From NCBI GenBank assembly GCA_963696545.1, contig CAVOKQ010000012.1, positions 372,001 through 436,000 on the forward strand: a stretch of DNA of 64,000 bases, written 5' to 3'. The position numbers were made by a program, and so were the translations under genes. Below the pieces are notes generated by a model, which had not been told where the DNA came from, ran no database searches, and saw nothing but the letters and a program-made list of their open reading frames with translations. This stretch comes from RPQJ01 sp963696545 (GTDB lineage: Bacteria > Pseudomonadota > Gammaproteobacteria > Steroidobacterales > Steroidobacteraceae). This document shows positions 37,700-47,655 of this stretch, piece after piece (position 1 is the stretch's first letter; every line of letters begins with the position of its first letter).

Positions 37700-38571
37700 T
37701 GACGGCGGCAGACGTGCAGAACCAGATCACGCTCGACGCGGTTTTCGCGGCGGCCTGGCGCCGTCGCTGGCTTGTGCTGCTCTGTGTGCTCGCCTGCACG
37801 GGGCTTGCCACGGCCGCGGCGTTCATCATGAAGCCGAAGTACCGTGCGGAAGTCTTGATGATTCCGGTAAAGGCGGACACGACGAGTTCGGCACTGTCCG
37901 GTGTCCTCGGGCAGCTCGGCGGCCTGGCTGGCCTGGCCGGCGTGAGCCTCGCGGGCGGCGGTAACAAGGACGAGAATATCGAGTACTTGCGGTCGCACGA
38001 CTTCACGGCGCGGTTCATCGAGGAAGAGAAGCTGCTGCCGGTGCTGTTCGCGAAGAAATGGGACGCAGTCCATCAGCGTTGGGACGTCGATGACCCCGAC
38101 GACGTGCCGACCATCTCGGACGGCGTGCGGCTCTTCGATCGCATCCGCTCCGTGCAGGAGGAACGCCGCACCGGTCTCGTGAGGCTCACCCTGGTATGGA
38201 AGGACCGGGAACTGGCGGCGCGCTGGGCGAACCTGCTGGTCGATCGTGTGAACCGGGACCTGCGCACGCGGGCCATTGCCGAGGCCCGGGCCAGCATCGA
38301 CTATCTGAATTCGGAGCTCGCCCGCACCAGCGTCGTCGAGCTGCGCCAGTCGCTGTTCCGGCTGTACGAGAGCCAAACGAAGACGATCATGTTCGCGAAA
38401 GTCCGCGCGCAGTACGCATTCAAGGTGATCGACCAGGCGTACGTGCCGGATGCCGATCGCTACATCCAGCCGAAGCGCGTCCCGATGATCCTGATCGGCG
38501 CCTTCGCCGGAATCCTGGGTGCGCTGGTACTCGTCGCGTTCCTGCTTCGCAGGGAACAGTACCGGCAGTGA
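37699..38571 (+). CDS. Wzz/chain-length determinant protein without kinase domain
   Basis: 290 residues. Two membrane helices (WLVLLCVLACTGLATAAAFIM near 25-45 and MILIGAFAGILGALVLVAFLL near the C terminus) bracket a periplasmic domain with a Gly/Leu-rich segment (LGQLGGLAGLAGVSLAGGG) and long helices. Proline PKRVP precedes the second helix as in polysaccharide co-polymerases. No tyrosine-kinase domain follows, and no separate Wzc kinase or Wzb phosphatase lies in the window. ATG overlaps the exporter stop; its stop overlaps the next gene. Confidence 0.83.
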   Translation: MTAADVQNQITLDAVFAAAWRRRWLVLLCVLACTGLATAAAFIMKPKYRAEVLMIPVKADTTSSALSGVLGQLGGLAGLAGVSLAGGGNKDENIEYLRSHDFTARFIEEEKLLPVLFAKKWDAVHQRWDVDDPDDVPTISDGVRLFDRIRSVQEERRTGLVRLTLVWKDRELAARWANLLVDRVNRDLRTRAIAEARASIDYLNSELARTSVVELRQSLFRLYESQTKTIMFAKVRAQYAFKVIDQAYVPDADRYIQPKRVPMILIGAFAGILGALVLVAFLLRREQYRQ

Positions 38572-39812
38572 CCATGCCGCGAGCGACCGCCATGCCGCGC
38601 CTCGGTCCCGCGGGCATGGCCCTCGCTGCGATGTATGCGCTCGCCATCATCGGATTCCCGCTGGTCTCGACGCTGCCGACGCTGCTGGGCGTCGACTCGC
38701 AGGTGGCCACGGTTCCCTACCGGGTCCTGATCGCGTTGCTGTCACTAGTGATCCTCTATGGCTGGTGGGTGCGTGGAACGGCGGTCCTTTTCAACGCTGC
38801 CGTCCTCGTGACGTTCACGCTGTGGACGCTACTCGTGGTCCGCATGGTCCACGACACGGTCATCGATCCTTTGCCAGGCGAGCTCTACATGCCAGCGGAG
38901 CAGCTGCTGCTGTTGAGCTTCGGCGGCTGCTTCCTGCCCGCGCTGGTGGCCCTCGAGTTGCCGACGGCACGGGTGCTGGACCTTGCGCGGCGCTGGATCG
39001 AGGTCCTTGGGGCACTGGCGATGCTCGGGATCCTGTACGTGGGCCTGCGTGGCGTGTTGCAGGGTTCGGTGCTCTATCGGCTTGCGACACCGGTGCTGAA
39101 TCCGATCTCGGTCGGCCACGTCGGTGTCTCAGTGATGATCGTTGCGCTCTGCGGCTACGCAAGTTCGGGGTGGGTGGCGCGCCTGCTGCGCGCGCTGCTC
39201 GTCGTGCTGAGCGTGGGCGTGGTCGTGGCATCCGTGTCGCGCGGGCCCATCATCGCAGCGCTGATGGCCGTGATCCTGCTCGCAGTGACCGCCCGCCGTC
39301 CCGACCGGCCGAGCCTGTGGCGACCAGCTCTGCTGATCGCGCTGGTCGCCGCAGGGATCTACGGGATCGTGGAGGTCATCAATTACCTCGAGGACCTCGG
39401 GATAATCGACGTCGTCTCGCGCCTGACCGATACGCTGCAGGACGTCGCGTCGCAGGAGCGTGCTTCGATGTTCATCGGTGCGTGGCAGCAGTTCACCGAG
39501 CACCCGTGGTTCGGCGACGCCTTCGTCGAGCGGCGCTTCATGGAGAATCCGCACAACATCGTGCTCGAAGCCATGATGGCGCTCGGAGTCGTAGGACTCG
39601 CGCTGCTTACGCTCAGCATTGGCGCGAGCCTGCTGGCGTCCGTGCGGGTCCTCAGGGCCACGCGCCGCCACGCCTGGGTGGGACTCGTGTACCTGCAGTA
39701 CGTCATCAACGGGCTGCTGTCGGGGTCGCTCTTCGTCGACGGTACGTTCTGGTTCTACGCCCTGGCCGTGCTCGCGCTTGACCAGGCGCTGCGTATGCAA
39801 CAGGTAGACTGA
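38568..39812 (+). CDS. O-antigen ligase/polymerase family membrane protein (Wzy-like)
   Basis: About 414 residues with ten or more membrane helices. The Wzy_C region carries VVASVSRGPIIAALMAVILL, then a periplasmic loop with EHPWFGDAFVERRFMENPHN; SRG and NPHN are typical of this family. It should polymerise or ligate lipid-linked repeat units at the periplasmic face. GTG 38568 overlaps the wzz stop; ATG 38574 is equally possible. Followed after four bases by the asparagine synthetase-like gene. Confidence 0.83.
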   Translation: MTMPRATAMPRLGPAGMALAAMYALAIIGFPLVSTLPTLLGVDSQVATVPYRVLIALLSLVILYGWWVRGTAVLFNAAVLVTFTLWTLLVVRMVHDTVIDPLPGELYMPAEQLLLLSFGGCFLPALVALELPTARVLDLARRWIEVLGALAMLGILYVGLRGVLQGSVLYRLATPVLNPISVGHVGVSVMIVALCGYASSGWVARLLRALLVVLSVGVVVASVSRGPIIAALMAVILLAVTARRPDRPSLWRPALLIALVAAGIYGIVEVINYLEDLGIIDVVSRLTDTLQDVASQERASMFIGAWQQFTEHPWFGDAFVERRFMENPHNIVLEAMMALGVVGLALLTLSIGASLLASVRVLRATRRHAWVGLVYLQYVINGLLSGSLFVDGTFWFYALAVLALDQALRMQQVD

Positions 39813-39816
39813 AGCG

Positions 39817-41685
39817 ATGTGCGGGATCCTCGGCTGGGCAGGAGCGGGACCGGCGCCCTTCGACGAGCGCAGGTTCGGCGCTGCGCTCGACCTCATTGCT
39901 CATCGGGGTCCTGACGACTACGGCGTGTGGACGGCTCGAGGCGTCATGCTGGGCCATCGCCGCCTGTCGATCATCGACCTCACGCCGGCCGGTCACCAGC
40001 CGATGTCGTCGGCCGATGGCGGGTCGACGATCGTCTACAACGGCGAGATCTACAACTACGTCGAGTTACGCGCCGAACTCGAGAAACTCGGTCGCGTCAT
40101 GGCCGGGGAGTCTGACACCACGGTGCTGCTGGCGGCACTCGAAGAATGGGGGGAGAACGCGTTCACCCGTCTGAACGGTATGTGGGCCTTCGGCGCGTGG
40201 GACGGGACGCGGCGCCGCCTGCTGCTGTGCCGCGATCGGTTCGGCGTGAAGCCGCTCTATTTCCGCAACGGGCGGGGTGGCTTCGCGTTTGCGTCGGAGC
40301 CCAAGGCGCTGCTCGCACTGTTTCCCGGGCATCGCGCGGTAAATCAGGAGACCTTGCTGCGCTTCCTTGCGCACAACGAGCTGCACAGCCACGGCGAATC
40401 CTTCTACGCGGGCATTCACGTGCTGCCGCCCGCTCACTACGCGGTTTACGAGCCGGACGCCGACCGCCTGGCGGTGACTCGCTACTGGCAGTATCCCGAG
40501 AACGACGACCAGCGGCTCGCGCCGCTTGCAGCATGTGAGCGGTTCGCCGACCTGTTCGAGGACTCGGTTCGCATCCGGCTGCGCAGTGACGTGCGGGTCG
40601 GGATTACGCTGAGCGGCGGCCTCGACTCCACGGCCGTCCTCAATGCCGCGAGCCGCCGCGGGCACCGCGCTCCGCAATGCTTCACTTCCGTGTACGGCGA
40701 CGGCTCGTCCGGCGAGCTCGCGTGGGCCGAGCGCGCGGCAAGTGCCGTCGGAGCGGAACTCGCGGCGGCACCTGCTCCTGCCGAAGGCTGGCTCCCGACC
40801 CTCTCTGACATCGCATGGCACATGGACGGGCCGGGCTATTCGCCCGCGGTGTACCCATTGTGGTGCCTCATGAGGCAGGCGCGCGCGGCCAACGTTCCCG
40901 TGCTGCTGGAAGGGCAGGGAGCCGACGAGGCACTTGCCGGATATCCGCAATACTCGGTACTCGAGCTCCTCGATTTCGTTGGTGGCCGTGGCGCGGAGCG
41001 CCGCAGCCTCGCGGGACTGGTGCGCCGGTTGCGCCGGCTGTCGGGCACGTTCTCGACGCTCTGGCTGCTGCTCTGGATCGGGCGCGAGCTGTCTCCGTCG
41101 ATGCTCGCCTGGCACCGCTCGCGCGTCGGCTTCCAGTCGCTGATCCGGCCGGGCATCTCGGTCCCACCGCCGAGGACCCCGGCCGGGATTGAAGCGTCGG
41201 GTGATGCCGTGCGCCGTCGGCTCCTGTCGGATCATTCGCAGACGGTGCTGCCGGGCCTCCTGCAGTACGGGGACGCGGTCAGCATGGCCCACTCGGTGGA
41301 AGCGCGGAACCCGTTCCTCGATTACCGGCTGGTCGATTGGCTGTTCCGTTTGCCCACGTCGTACAAGCTGCGCGACGGCGAGACCAAGTGGGTCCTGCGC
41401 GAGTACCTGCGCTCGACGGGACAGGCAGCGATCGGCAATCGCCCCGACAAGCTTGGCTATCCGACGCCCGTCGCGAGGTGGATGGTCGCTGATCCGGCGG
41501 CCATGGAGCGACGCCTGCTAGGTGCGGGCCCGGGCGTTGCCGACTGGTGCGATCCTGGGCAGGTGCGACGACTGATCGCGCAGGCCGCGCGCGGCACGCC
41601 CGGCGCCGATCACCATCTCTACAAGCTGCTCGCGACGCAGGCGTGGTACGAGCGCTGTGTCGAGCCGCGAGCGATCGCTGCATGA
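39817..41685 (+). CDS. Glutamine-hydrolysing asparagine synthetase-like amidotransferase
   Basis: 622 residues. MCGILGWAGAG exposes Cys2 as the class II glutaminase nucleophile, with HRGPDDYGVW and YNGEIYNYVELR in the same domain. The synthetase domain has the ATP-pyrophosphatase loop TLSGGLDSTA and SVEARNPFLDYRLVD. Genes of this kind in EPS clusters probably amidate sugar carboxyls rather than make asparagine; that is inference. Its stop overlaps the next glycosyltransferase start (ATGA). The frame is clean. Confidence 0.88.
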   Translation: MCGILGWAGAGPAPFDERRFGAALDLIAHRGPDDYGVWTARGVMLGHRRLSIIDLTPAGHQPMSSADGGSTIVYNGEIYNYVELRAELEKLGRVMAGESDTTVLLAALEEWGENAFTRLNGMWAFGAWDGTRRRLLLCRDRFGVKPLYFRNGRGGFAFASEPKALLALFPGHRAVNQETLLRFLAHNELHSHGESFYAGIHVLPPAHYAVYEPDADRLAVTRYWQYPENDDQRLAPLAACERFADLFEDSVRIRLRSDVRVGITLSGGLDSTAVLNAASRRGHRAPQCFTSVYGDGSSGELAWAERAASAVGAELAAAPAPAEGWLPTLSDIAWHMDGPGYSPAVYPLWCLMRQARAANVPVLLEGQGADEALAGYPQYSVLELLDFVGGRGAERRSLAGLVRRLRRLSGTFSTLWLLLWIGRELSPSMLAWHRSRVGFQSLIRPGISVPPPRTPAGIEASGDAVRRRLLSDHSQTVLPGLLQYGDAVSMAHSVEARNPFLDYRLVDWLFRLPTSYKLRDGETKWVLREYLRSTGQAAIGNRPDKLGYPTPVARWMVADPAAMERRLLGAGPGVADWCDPGQVRRLIAQAARGTPGADHHLYKLLATQAWYERCVEPRAIAA

Positions 41686-42623
41686 CCGGCGCCGCACCGA
41701 TCGCGGTCTTCGCGTACCGGAGATCGGACCACCTGCTGCGCACGCTCGAGAGCCTGCAACGCTGCGCCGGTTTTGCCGAATCCCCACTTTACGTCTTCGG
41801 CGATGGGGCGAAGGGTGACGCAGATGCGGCGGACGTCGCCGCAGTTCGATCGGTGGCCCGGAGCCTCCTCGGCGATCGTGCCGAGTATCGCTGGAGCCCG
41901 GTGAATCGCGGGCTGTCGGCCTCTGTCATCGCCGGAGTCTCCGCCGTGCTTGAAAAGCACGATCGCATCATTGTCGTCGAGGACGACATGGAGCTGAGCG
42001 CTGGGTTCCTCGAATACATGACGGCTGCGTTGGGTAGATACGCGGGCGAGCCGCGGGTCATGCAGGTCTCCGGTCATATGTTCGACGTCCCTGAGTTCGC
42101 CGGCCGCGACGTGGCCGTGATGCTGCCATTCACGACTTCGTGGGGCTGGGCGACGTGGCGCCGGGCGTGGGCGCGGTTTGACCCCGACGCTCAGGGCTGG
42201 CGAGCGCTCGCGTCCGACCGCGGCCTCCGCAGACGCTTCAACGTCGACGGCGTCTACGACTTCGCGACCATGCTCGAGCGGCAGATGAGCGGCATCGGTG
42301 ATTCGTGGGCCGTCCGCTGGAACTGGTCAGTGTTCCGTGCCGGTGGCCTCGTCGTGTTCCCGCCTGCGGCCATGGTACGCAATACGGGCATGGACGGGTC
42401 GGGGACGCATGGCCGTGGGCGGATCCGTCGCTTTCGTCCCGCGATCAGTACGCTGTACCCGGGACCCGTGCGCATGCCCGACCGGATCGAGGTCGATGGC
42501 CATGATTTCGCTGCGGTCCGCCGCGCGCTCTGGCGCCAGAACGGTGGAATGCTGGGCGCGCTCGTCGATCGTGTGCGGTGGCTTCGAATGCGGCGCATGC
42601 GACCAGCGGGCGCCGGCCGATGA
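41682..42623 (+). CDS. Glycosyltransferase family 2-like protein
   Basis: 313 residues with a GT-A pattern. IAVFAYRRSDHLLRTLESLQ opens the nucleotide fold and IIVVEDDMELS holds the metal-binding DxD-type acid cluster. TTSWGWATWRRAWARFD is a signature of GNT-I/sugar transferase-like proteins found in polysaccharide clusters. Donor and acceptor are unknown. ATG 41682 overlaps the amidotransferase stop and its own stop overlaps the flippase ATG, so these genes are translationally coupled. Confidence 0.8.
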   Translation: MTGAAPIAVFAYRRSDHLLRTLESLQRCAGFAESPLYVFGDGAKGDADAADVAAVRSVARSLLGDRAEYRWSPVNRGLSASVIAGVSAVLEKHDRIIVVEDDMELSAGFLEYMTAALGRYAGEPRVMQVSGHMFDVPEFAGRDVAVMLPFTTSWGWATWRRAWARFDPDAQGWRALASDRGLRRRFNVDGVYDFATMLERQMSGIGDSWAVRWNWSVFRAGGLVVFPPAAMVRNTGMDGSGTHGRGRIRRFRPAISTLYPGPVRMPDRIEVDGHDFAAVRRALWRQNGGMLGALVDRVRWLRMRRMRPAGAGR

Positions 42624-43900
42624 CGGCCGTGCGCCGGTGGCTGCAAGGCGACTTCGCCCGCCACGCCTACTCGCTCGGGTCGGGTACGGCGCTTGGCCAA
42701 CTGATCGTAGTGGCGGTGACGCCGCTACTGACCCGGCTCTACACCCCCGACGACCTTGGCCGCTTTGGCATGTTCTCCAGCTTCCTCGCCTTCGCCACCG
42801 TCGCGGCGACGCTGCGCCTCGATTTCGCAGTGGCGACCACGGCGAATCGCGACACCTCCGCGCGGCTGCTGGCGGTCTGCCTGATCGTCTGTCCGGTCGT
42901 GAGCCTCGCCCTGGGCGGGGCCCTCGGCGTCCTTATCCGTTTCGACGTCTTCGCCTACGGACTGCTTCCCTACTGGACCGTACCGCTCAGCATCGTCGCG
43001 CTCGTTGCGACGGGCATGTTCGTTGCGCTTCGCTACTGGCATGTCGGCCGGCGCGGGTTCGGGGCCGTCAGCCGCGCACTCGTGACGCAGGGAGCCGGTC
43101 GCGCCGCAATTTCCGTGGCGCTCGGCATCGCGGGGAGCGGCTGGGCAGGACTCGCAGCTGGCGAGGTGCTGGGTCGGCTGCTCGGGATCCGCGGTCTCTG
43201 GGGCCCCGCAGGGGAGGAACTGGGGCGCTTGAAGCGCGAGGGCAGGCTCAACGGTCTCGGGCAGGAATTCTGGCGAGCGCGGCGATTTCCGATGGTCGTG
43301 CTGCCATCGAGCCTCGTCGACGCGTTGGCGGCGGCCTTGCCCTTGCCCGTTATCGCCTGGCTCTTCGGGCCGGCGGCGGCTGGCCAGTTCGCGCTCGTCT
43401 GGCGCGTCGCCGCCTTGCCGGGCGGCCTGATCGGCGCAAGCGTGGGTGACGTATTCCACGCGCATGCGACGGGTGCCCGCGACGGGGGGCCCGAGCAGGT
43501 GCGCCGGCTGCTGCGCGACACGCTGCGCATGCTCGTGCTGGTGGCGTTACTGATCTACGTGCCGCTCTGCCTCGTCGCGCCCTGGGTGTTCCCGTGGATC
43601 TTCGGCGAGCCATGGGGCGTCGCGGGCCAGATGATGCTGTACCTCGCCCCGATGTGGATCGCGTCGATGGTCGTGAGCCCGGTGAGTCGCCTGCCGGTCG
43701 TGCTCGGCAGGCCAGGGCTGAAATTCGTGTTCGACCTGTGCTTCCTGGTACTGCCCATCGCAGCCTTGTTCCTGGCCCGGAAGCAGGGGCTCATGTTCGC
43801 AATCCTCGTTTTCGGCGCGGCCACGGCCGCCGCATACGGCTTGTTCCTGCTCGTCATCTACACGACCGCCCGTCGGCCGGCCACGCATGAGTATCCGTAG
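42620..43900 (+). CDS. Oligosaccharide flippase, Wzx type
   Basis: 426 residues from ATG 42620, with around twelve hydrophobic helices. The N terminus is typical of the MOP superfamily: GTALGQLIVVAVTPLLTRLY, then TPDDLGRFGMFSSFLAF. It should flip undecaprenyl-linked repeat units to the periplasm for the Wzy-like protein at 38568. The ATG overlaps the upstream stop. A 111-base gap follows, in which I see no gene. Confidence 0.85.
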   Translation: MTAVRRWLQGDFARHAYSLGSGTALGQLIVVAVTPLLTRLYTPDDLGRFGMFSSFLAFATVAATLRLDFAVATTANRDTSARLLAVCLIVCPVVSLALGGALGVLIRFDVFAYGLLPYWTVPLSIVALVATGMFVALRYWHVGRRGFGAVSRALVTQGAGRAAISVALGIAGSGWAGLAAGEVLGRLLGIRGLWGPAGEELGRLKREGRLNGLGQEFWRARRFPMVVLPSSLVDALAAALPLPVIAWLFGPAAAGQFALVWRVAALPGGLIGASVGDVFHAHATGARDGGPEQVRRLLRDTLRMLVLVALLIYVPLCLVAPWVFPWIFGEPWGVAGQMMLYLAPMWIASMVVSPVSRLPVVLGRPGLKFVFDLCFLVLPIAALFLARKQGLMFAILVFGAATAAAYGLFLLVIYTTARRPATHEYP

Positions 43901-44011
43901 GCGGGTCCGCCCCAAAGGCGATTTCGGGTGGAGATTCGGGTGCCGGCAGGGGAAAATCGCGGCCCTGCATGTCGCCCCCGGATTGAAGCCCTTGACGGAC
44001 AGACCACACCA

Positions 44012-44580
44012 ATGAGCCTGCGCAACCTGGCGGCGCAACTGATCGCTCGCACGCGGGGCGGGGTGAAGCATTGGAACGTCGCTCCCTCCGCCAAGGTCTC
44101 GCTGCGGTCCGTTCTCGGTAAGTTGCCGGCCCGGCTTGCGATCGGCGAAGGCAGCATCGTTGCGGCACGACTCTGCGCTGATCGGCCGGACGCGGAAATC
44201 AGCGATTGGCAGTCGCACTTTCGTCGGGAGATCGACGATCATCTGTGCCGGGCGTGTCTGACGGGCGATGACGTGCTCATTTCCATGGGGCTGCCAGATC
44301 GTCGACCACGATTCGCACGCGCTCGACTGGGTACATCGCGCGTCCGACGTGAGAGATTGGTATGAGGGCCGAAGGATTGGTCGAAGGTTCCGTGCTGCGC
44401 CGGTCGTCATCGGTAACCGTGTCTGGATCGGCTTCAACGTGCTGGTATTGAAGGGCGTGCATGATCGGCGACGGCGCGGTCGTTGCGGCTGGAAGCGTGG
44501 TCACACGTGACGTTCCTGCCAATAGCCTCGTGGGCGGTAATCCGGCACCGTGTCATCCGGGAGTTGCGAGCAATGGCTAG
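44012..44580 (+). pseudogene. Hexapeptide-repeat acetyltransferase (WcaF-like), several frameshifts
   Basis: ATG 44012 begins MSLRNLAAQLIARTRGG. Fragments in successive phases rebuild a left-handed beta-helix acyltransferase of about 190 residues: LAIGEGSIVAARL, IGSRTFVGRSTIICAGRV, GDDVLIS, QIVDHDSHALDW, APVVIGNRVWIGFNVLVLKG and IGDGAVVAAGSVVTRDVPAN, then SLVGGNPA. The His in DHDSH is the catalytic base of this family. It probably O-acetylates a sugar of the polymer. At least four single-base breaks; the exact end is unclear. Confidence 0.7.
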
Positions 44581-45497
44581 CCAGGGCGCGACAAGCGCTG
44601 CAGCGAGCGAGGCTGCCGCGACCTGCGGCATCGAGCTGGGAGGAGGCGGTGCGCTCGCTGATGAGCGAGTCCGCGCCCGGCGCCAGCTGGTGCTTGAGTG
44701 CTACTACGACGAGCCGCGCACGGAATAGCTGCGGATCGCTATGCCCGCAGAGCCCCGAATGGCTGCGCCGCGACTCGAGCATGACTGCCATCGACCGGGC
44801 AGGGCGCTCGAGATCGGCGCGCGGTCATGGCGTCGTGAGCATCGCGCTGGCACGTGCGGGTTGGCACGTGACGGCGCTCGAGCCGGACCCAAGCGATCTC
44901 GTAGGCGCGGGGGCCATCCGCCGCCTGGCGGCCGAGACCACGTCTGGAGATGCGTGTGGTGGAGGGGTTCGGGGAACAACGGTCGTTCGAAGACTGACGA
45001 ATTCGACCTCGTGGTGGCCCGTGCAGGTGCTGCACCACGCACGCGACCTGTCCGGGTTGTGTCGCGAGATTGCGCGAGTGGTGCGACCGGGAGGCACGGT
45101 ACTGGCGATGCGGGAACACGTGATTTCGAAGCCGGGTGACCTGCAGAAGTTCTTCGACGTGCATCCGTTGCACCACCTTTACGGCGCGAGAATGCCTGCT
45201 TCCTGCACCTCGCGTCGGCGCGCGCGGATACGCGCTGGTCTGGCGTCAATGGCGCCGGCAGCAATGCGTTCTTCGTGCGCCGCGACCTGCTGCACGCGGC
45301 GAGTCGCGCGAGACGAGCGCTGGACGCCTGCGTACCGGACTCGACCTTCCGCGAGGCGCGCGATGCTTCGCGGTGCGCTGACGTTCGAATCGGGGTGCGC
45401 AGCGTCGACGGCGATTGCGCGGCTGCCGCTGTCGCGACGTCGACCAGCGGCGGGACGCTTGACCGTTGGCGACCTGACGGGCCCGACGACGACATGA
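44573..45497 (+). pseudogene. SAM-dependent methyltransferase, several frameshifts
   Basis: The class I methyltransferase core is recognisable across phases: RALEIGA with HGVVSIALARAGWHVTALEP (motif I and the acidic turn), EFDLVVAR followed by QVLHHARDLSGLCREI, and VVRPGGTVLAMREHVISKPG. The N-terminal part from ATG 44573 is too broken to describe, and after LQKFFDVHPLHHLYG the frame dissolves again. The stop at 45495-45497 overlaps the next ATG. A role in methylating a sugar or lipid carrier product is inference from location. Confidence 0.6.
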
Positions 45498-46441
45498 CGA
45501 CTCGCATGGATCACCGGCGCGCGTGGGTTCCTCGGCCGCAACCTGGCGCAGCACCTCGCGGCGTCCGGAACGCAGGTGCGGGCATCGGCCACGGCCACTG
45601 GCCGCGCACCGACGCGCTGGCCGCGGGCGTCTCGCACTGGGTCAATGCGGACATCCACACCGCGAGCCTCGACCTGCTGCAGGCCGAGGGCGGTCGGCCC
45701 GGACGTCATCTATCACCTCGCGGGCGGGTCCGCGGTGGGCCCTTCATTCGCCAATCCGCTCGAGGACTTCGAGCGCACCGTGCACACGACGGTGCGGCTG
45801 CTCGACTGGGTCCGCCTGCGATGCGCCGAGCGTGCCGGTCGTCGCGGTGTCGAGCGCGGCGGTCTACGGGGCGGGCCACGAGGGTCGCGATCGCCGAGAC
45901 AGCCTCCGGCCGCCGTATTCGCCCTACGGTCACCACAAGGCGATCATGGAGGCGCTGTGCCGTTCCTACGGCCAGAATTTCGGGCTCGCGCGCAGCGATC
46001 GTGCGCGTGTTCTCGGCGTACGGCTCGGGCCTGCGCAAGCAGATCCTCTGGGATTTCTGCTACGCGGCTGGCGCTCGACGCAGGGCGACCTGATGCTCGA
46101 CGGCACGGGCAGGAGCGTCGCGACTGGATCCACGCCAGCGACGTCGCGCGATTGCTCGCGCTGGTCGGCTACACGCTGCCGTCGCCCCGACGTCCCCGTC
46201 GTGAACGGCGCGACCGGGCGAGGGCCACAGCGTCGCGGAGTTCGCCAGCGCTGGCGCTCGACGGCCTGGGGCGGCGCAGCGCCCGGTCGGGTTTCTCGGG
46301 TACGGTCCAGGCCCGGCGATCCCGTCAACCTCGTCGCCGACGCGGCGCGGGCCCGCGAGCTCGGTTTCGCTCCGCGAGTCGCGCTGGCAGCAGGGGATCC
46401 AGGCCTACGTCGACTGGTTCGGCAAGGCGGCCGGGCACTGA
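45494..46441 (+). pseudogene. NAD-dependent epimerase/dehydratase (extended SDR), several frameshifts
   Basis: Fragments rebuild about 310 residues: ITGARGFLGRNLAQHLAASG (with one extra base), PDVIYHLAGGSAVGPSFANP, VPVVAVSSAAVYGAGHEG, the catalytic YSPYGHHKAIMEALC, AIVRVFSAYGSGLRKQ, DWIHASDVARLLALV and a C-terminal DPVNLVADAARARELGF. This is a nucleotide-sugar 4-epimerase or reductase; which one cannot be told. ATG 45494 overlaps the previous stop; TGA at 46439-46441 is three bases before the next ATG. Confidence 0.7.
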
Positions 46442-46444
46442 ACG

Positions 46445-47650
46445 ATGCGCGTCGGCTTCACGCTCATCGGCGGCCGCGACTGGACCGGCGGTTACAACTA
46501 CCTGCTGAACCTGGTCCGCGTGCTGCGCGGCCATCCCGACTGCGGGGTCGATCCCGTGCTGTTCGTCGGCAACGACGTTACGGACGAGCAGGTGGCCGAG
46601 TTTGCGCCGCTGCTCACGCAGGCGCCGATTCAGCTCGTCGGTGTTCGATCGGCGCTTGTCGAGCCTCCGGCTCGCGCGGGCGTGCACGCTCGGCGACGTT
46701 CCGAAGGCGACCGAGGATATTTCGCGACGCACGCATAGACGTGGTCTTCGAAGCCGCGCAGTTCTACGGCTGGCGATTCCCGATCGCGACGCTCGCGTGG
46801 ACGCCGGATTTCCAGCACCGGCACCTGCCGCAGATGTTCTCAGCGGCGCCAGTGGTGGCGGCGCGAGATCGGCTACCGCGCGCAGGTGGCGGCAGGACGC
46901 ATCCTGATGCTGAGCAGCGAGGACGCCCGCGCGGACTCGGAACGCTTCTATCCGCGCAGCCGCGGCCGCACGGTGGTCGTGCGGTTCGCAGTCAGGCCGC
47001 CCGAGCTGGCCGTCGCACCTGGGCCGCAGCTGCTCGAAAAATACGGCCTGCCCGAAAGGTTCATGTATCTGCCGAACCAGTTCTGGAAGCACAAGAACCA
47101 CGCGGTCGTGATCGAGGCGCTGGCGCAGTTGAAGCAGCGCGGCGCGGCGGTGCTCGTCGCAGCCTCAGGCAACCCGAACGACGTGCGGCACGTCGGGCAC
47201 TACCGGCAGCTGGTAGCAAAGAATCTCCGATCTCGGCGTCGAGAATGAGTTCCGGCTGCTCGGCATGCTGCCTTACGCGGACGTGGTCGGACTGATGTCG
47301 CTCTGCCACGGGCTCGTCAACCCGTCCTTTTTCGAGGGCTGGAGCACCACGGTCGAGGAAGCCAAGGCACTCGGGGCGCCGCTGGTGCTGTCGGGCATCA
47401 ACGTTCACCGTGAGCAGGCCGGGGCGAGCGCCACGTACTTCGATCCGGCATCGCCCGCGAGCGCAGCGGACGCGTTGCTCGCTGCGTGGCAACGCAATGA
47501 CCTTCCGCCACCTGCCGAGCGCCGGCGGCTCGCGGCGGCGCAATCCGAGGCCCGGGTTCACGACTTCGCGCTCGCGTTTGCGAACGCTGCCCGTGCCGCA
47601 CGGGAAGGAAACCCCCACTGCGCGGGCGTGCCCGCTGTGTTGCCCGCGAA
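46445..47650 (+). pseudogene. Glycosyltransferase family 4 (group 1), at least three frameshifts
   Basis: MRVGFTLIGGRDWTGGYNYL starts a GT-B enzyme. After breaks near 46680, 46735 and 46855 it continues IDVVFEAAQFYGWRFPIA, GRILMLSSEDARADSERFYP and YLPNQFWKHKNHAVVIEAL. After another break near 47222 comes NPSFFEGWSTTVEEAKALG, the retaining GT4 E-x7-E region. The acceptor and donor are unknown. The 3' end, around 47590-47650, could not be fixed because no stop is visible in the working frame before the next gene. Confidence 0.72.
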
Positions 47651-47655
47651 GCCGC

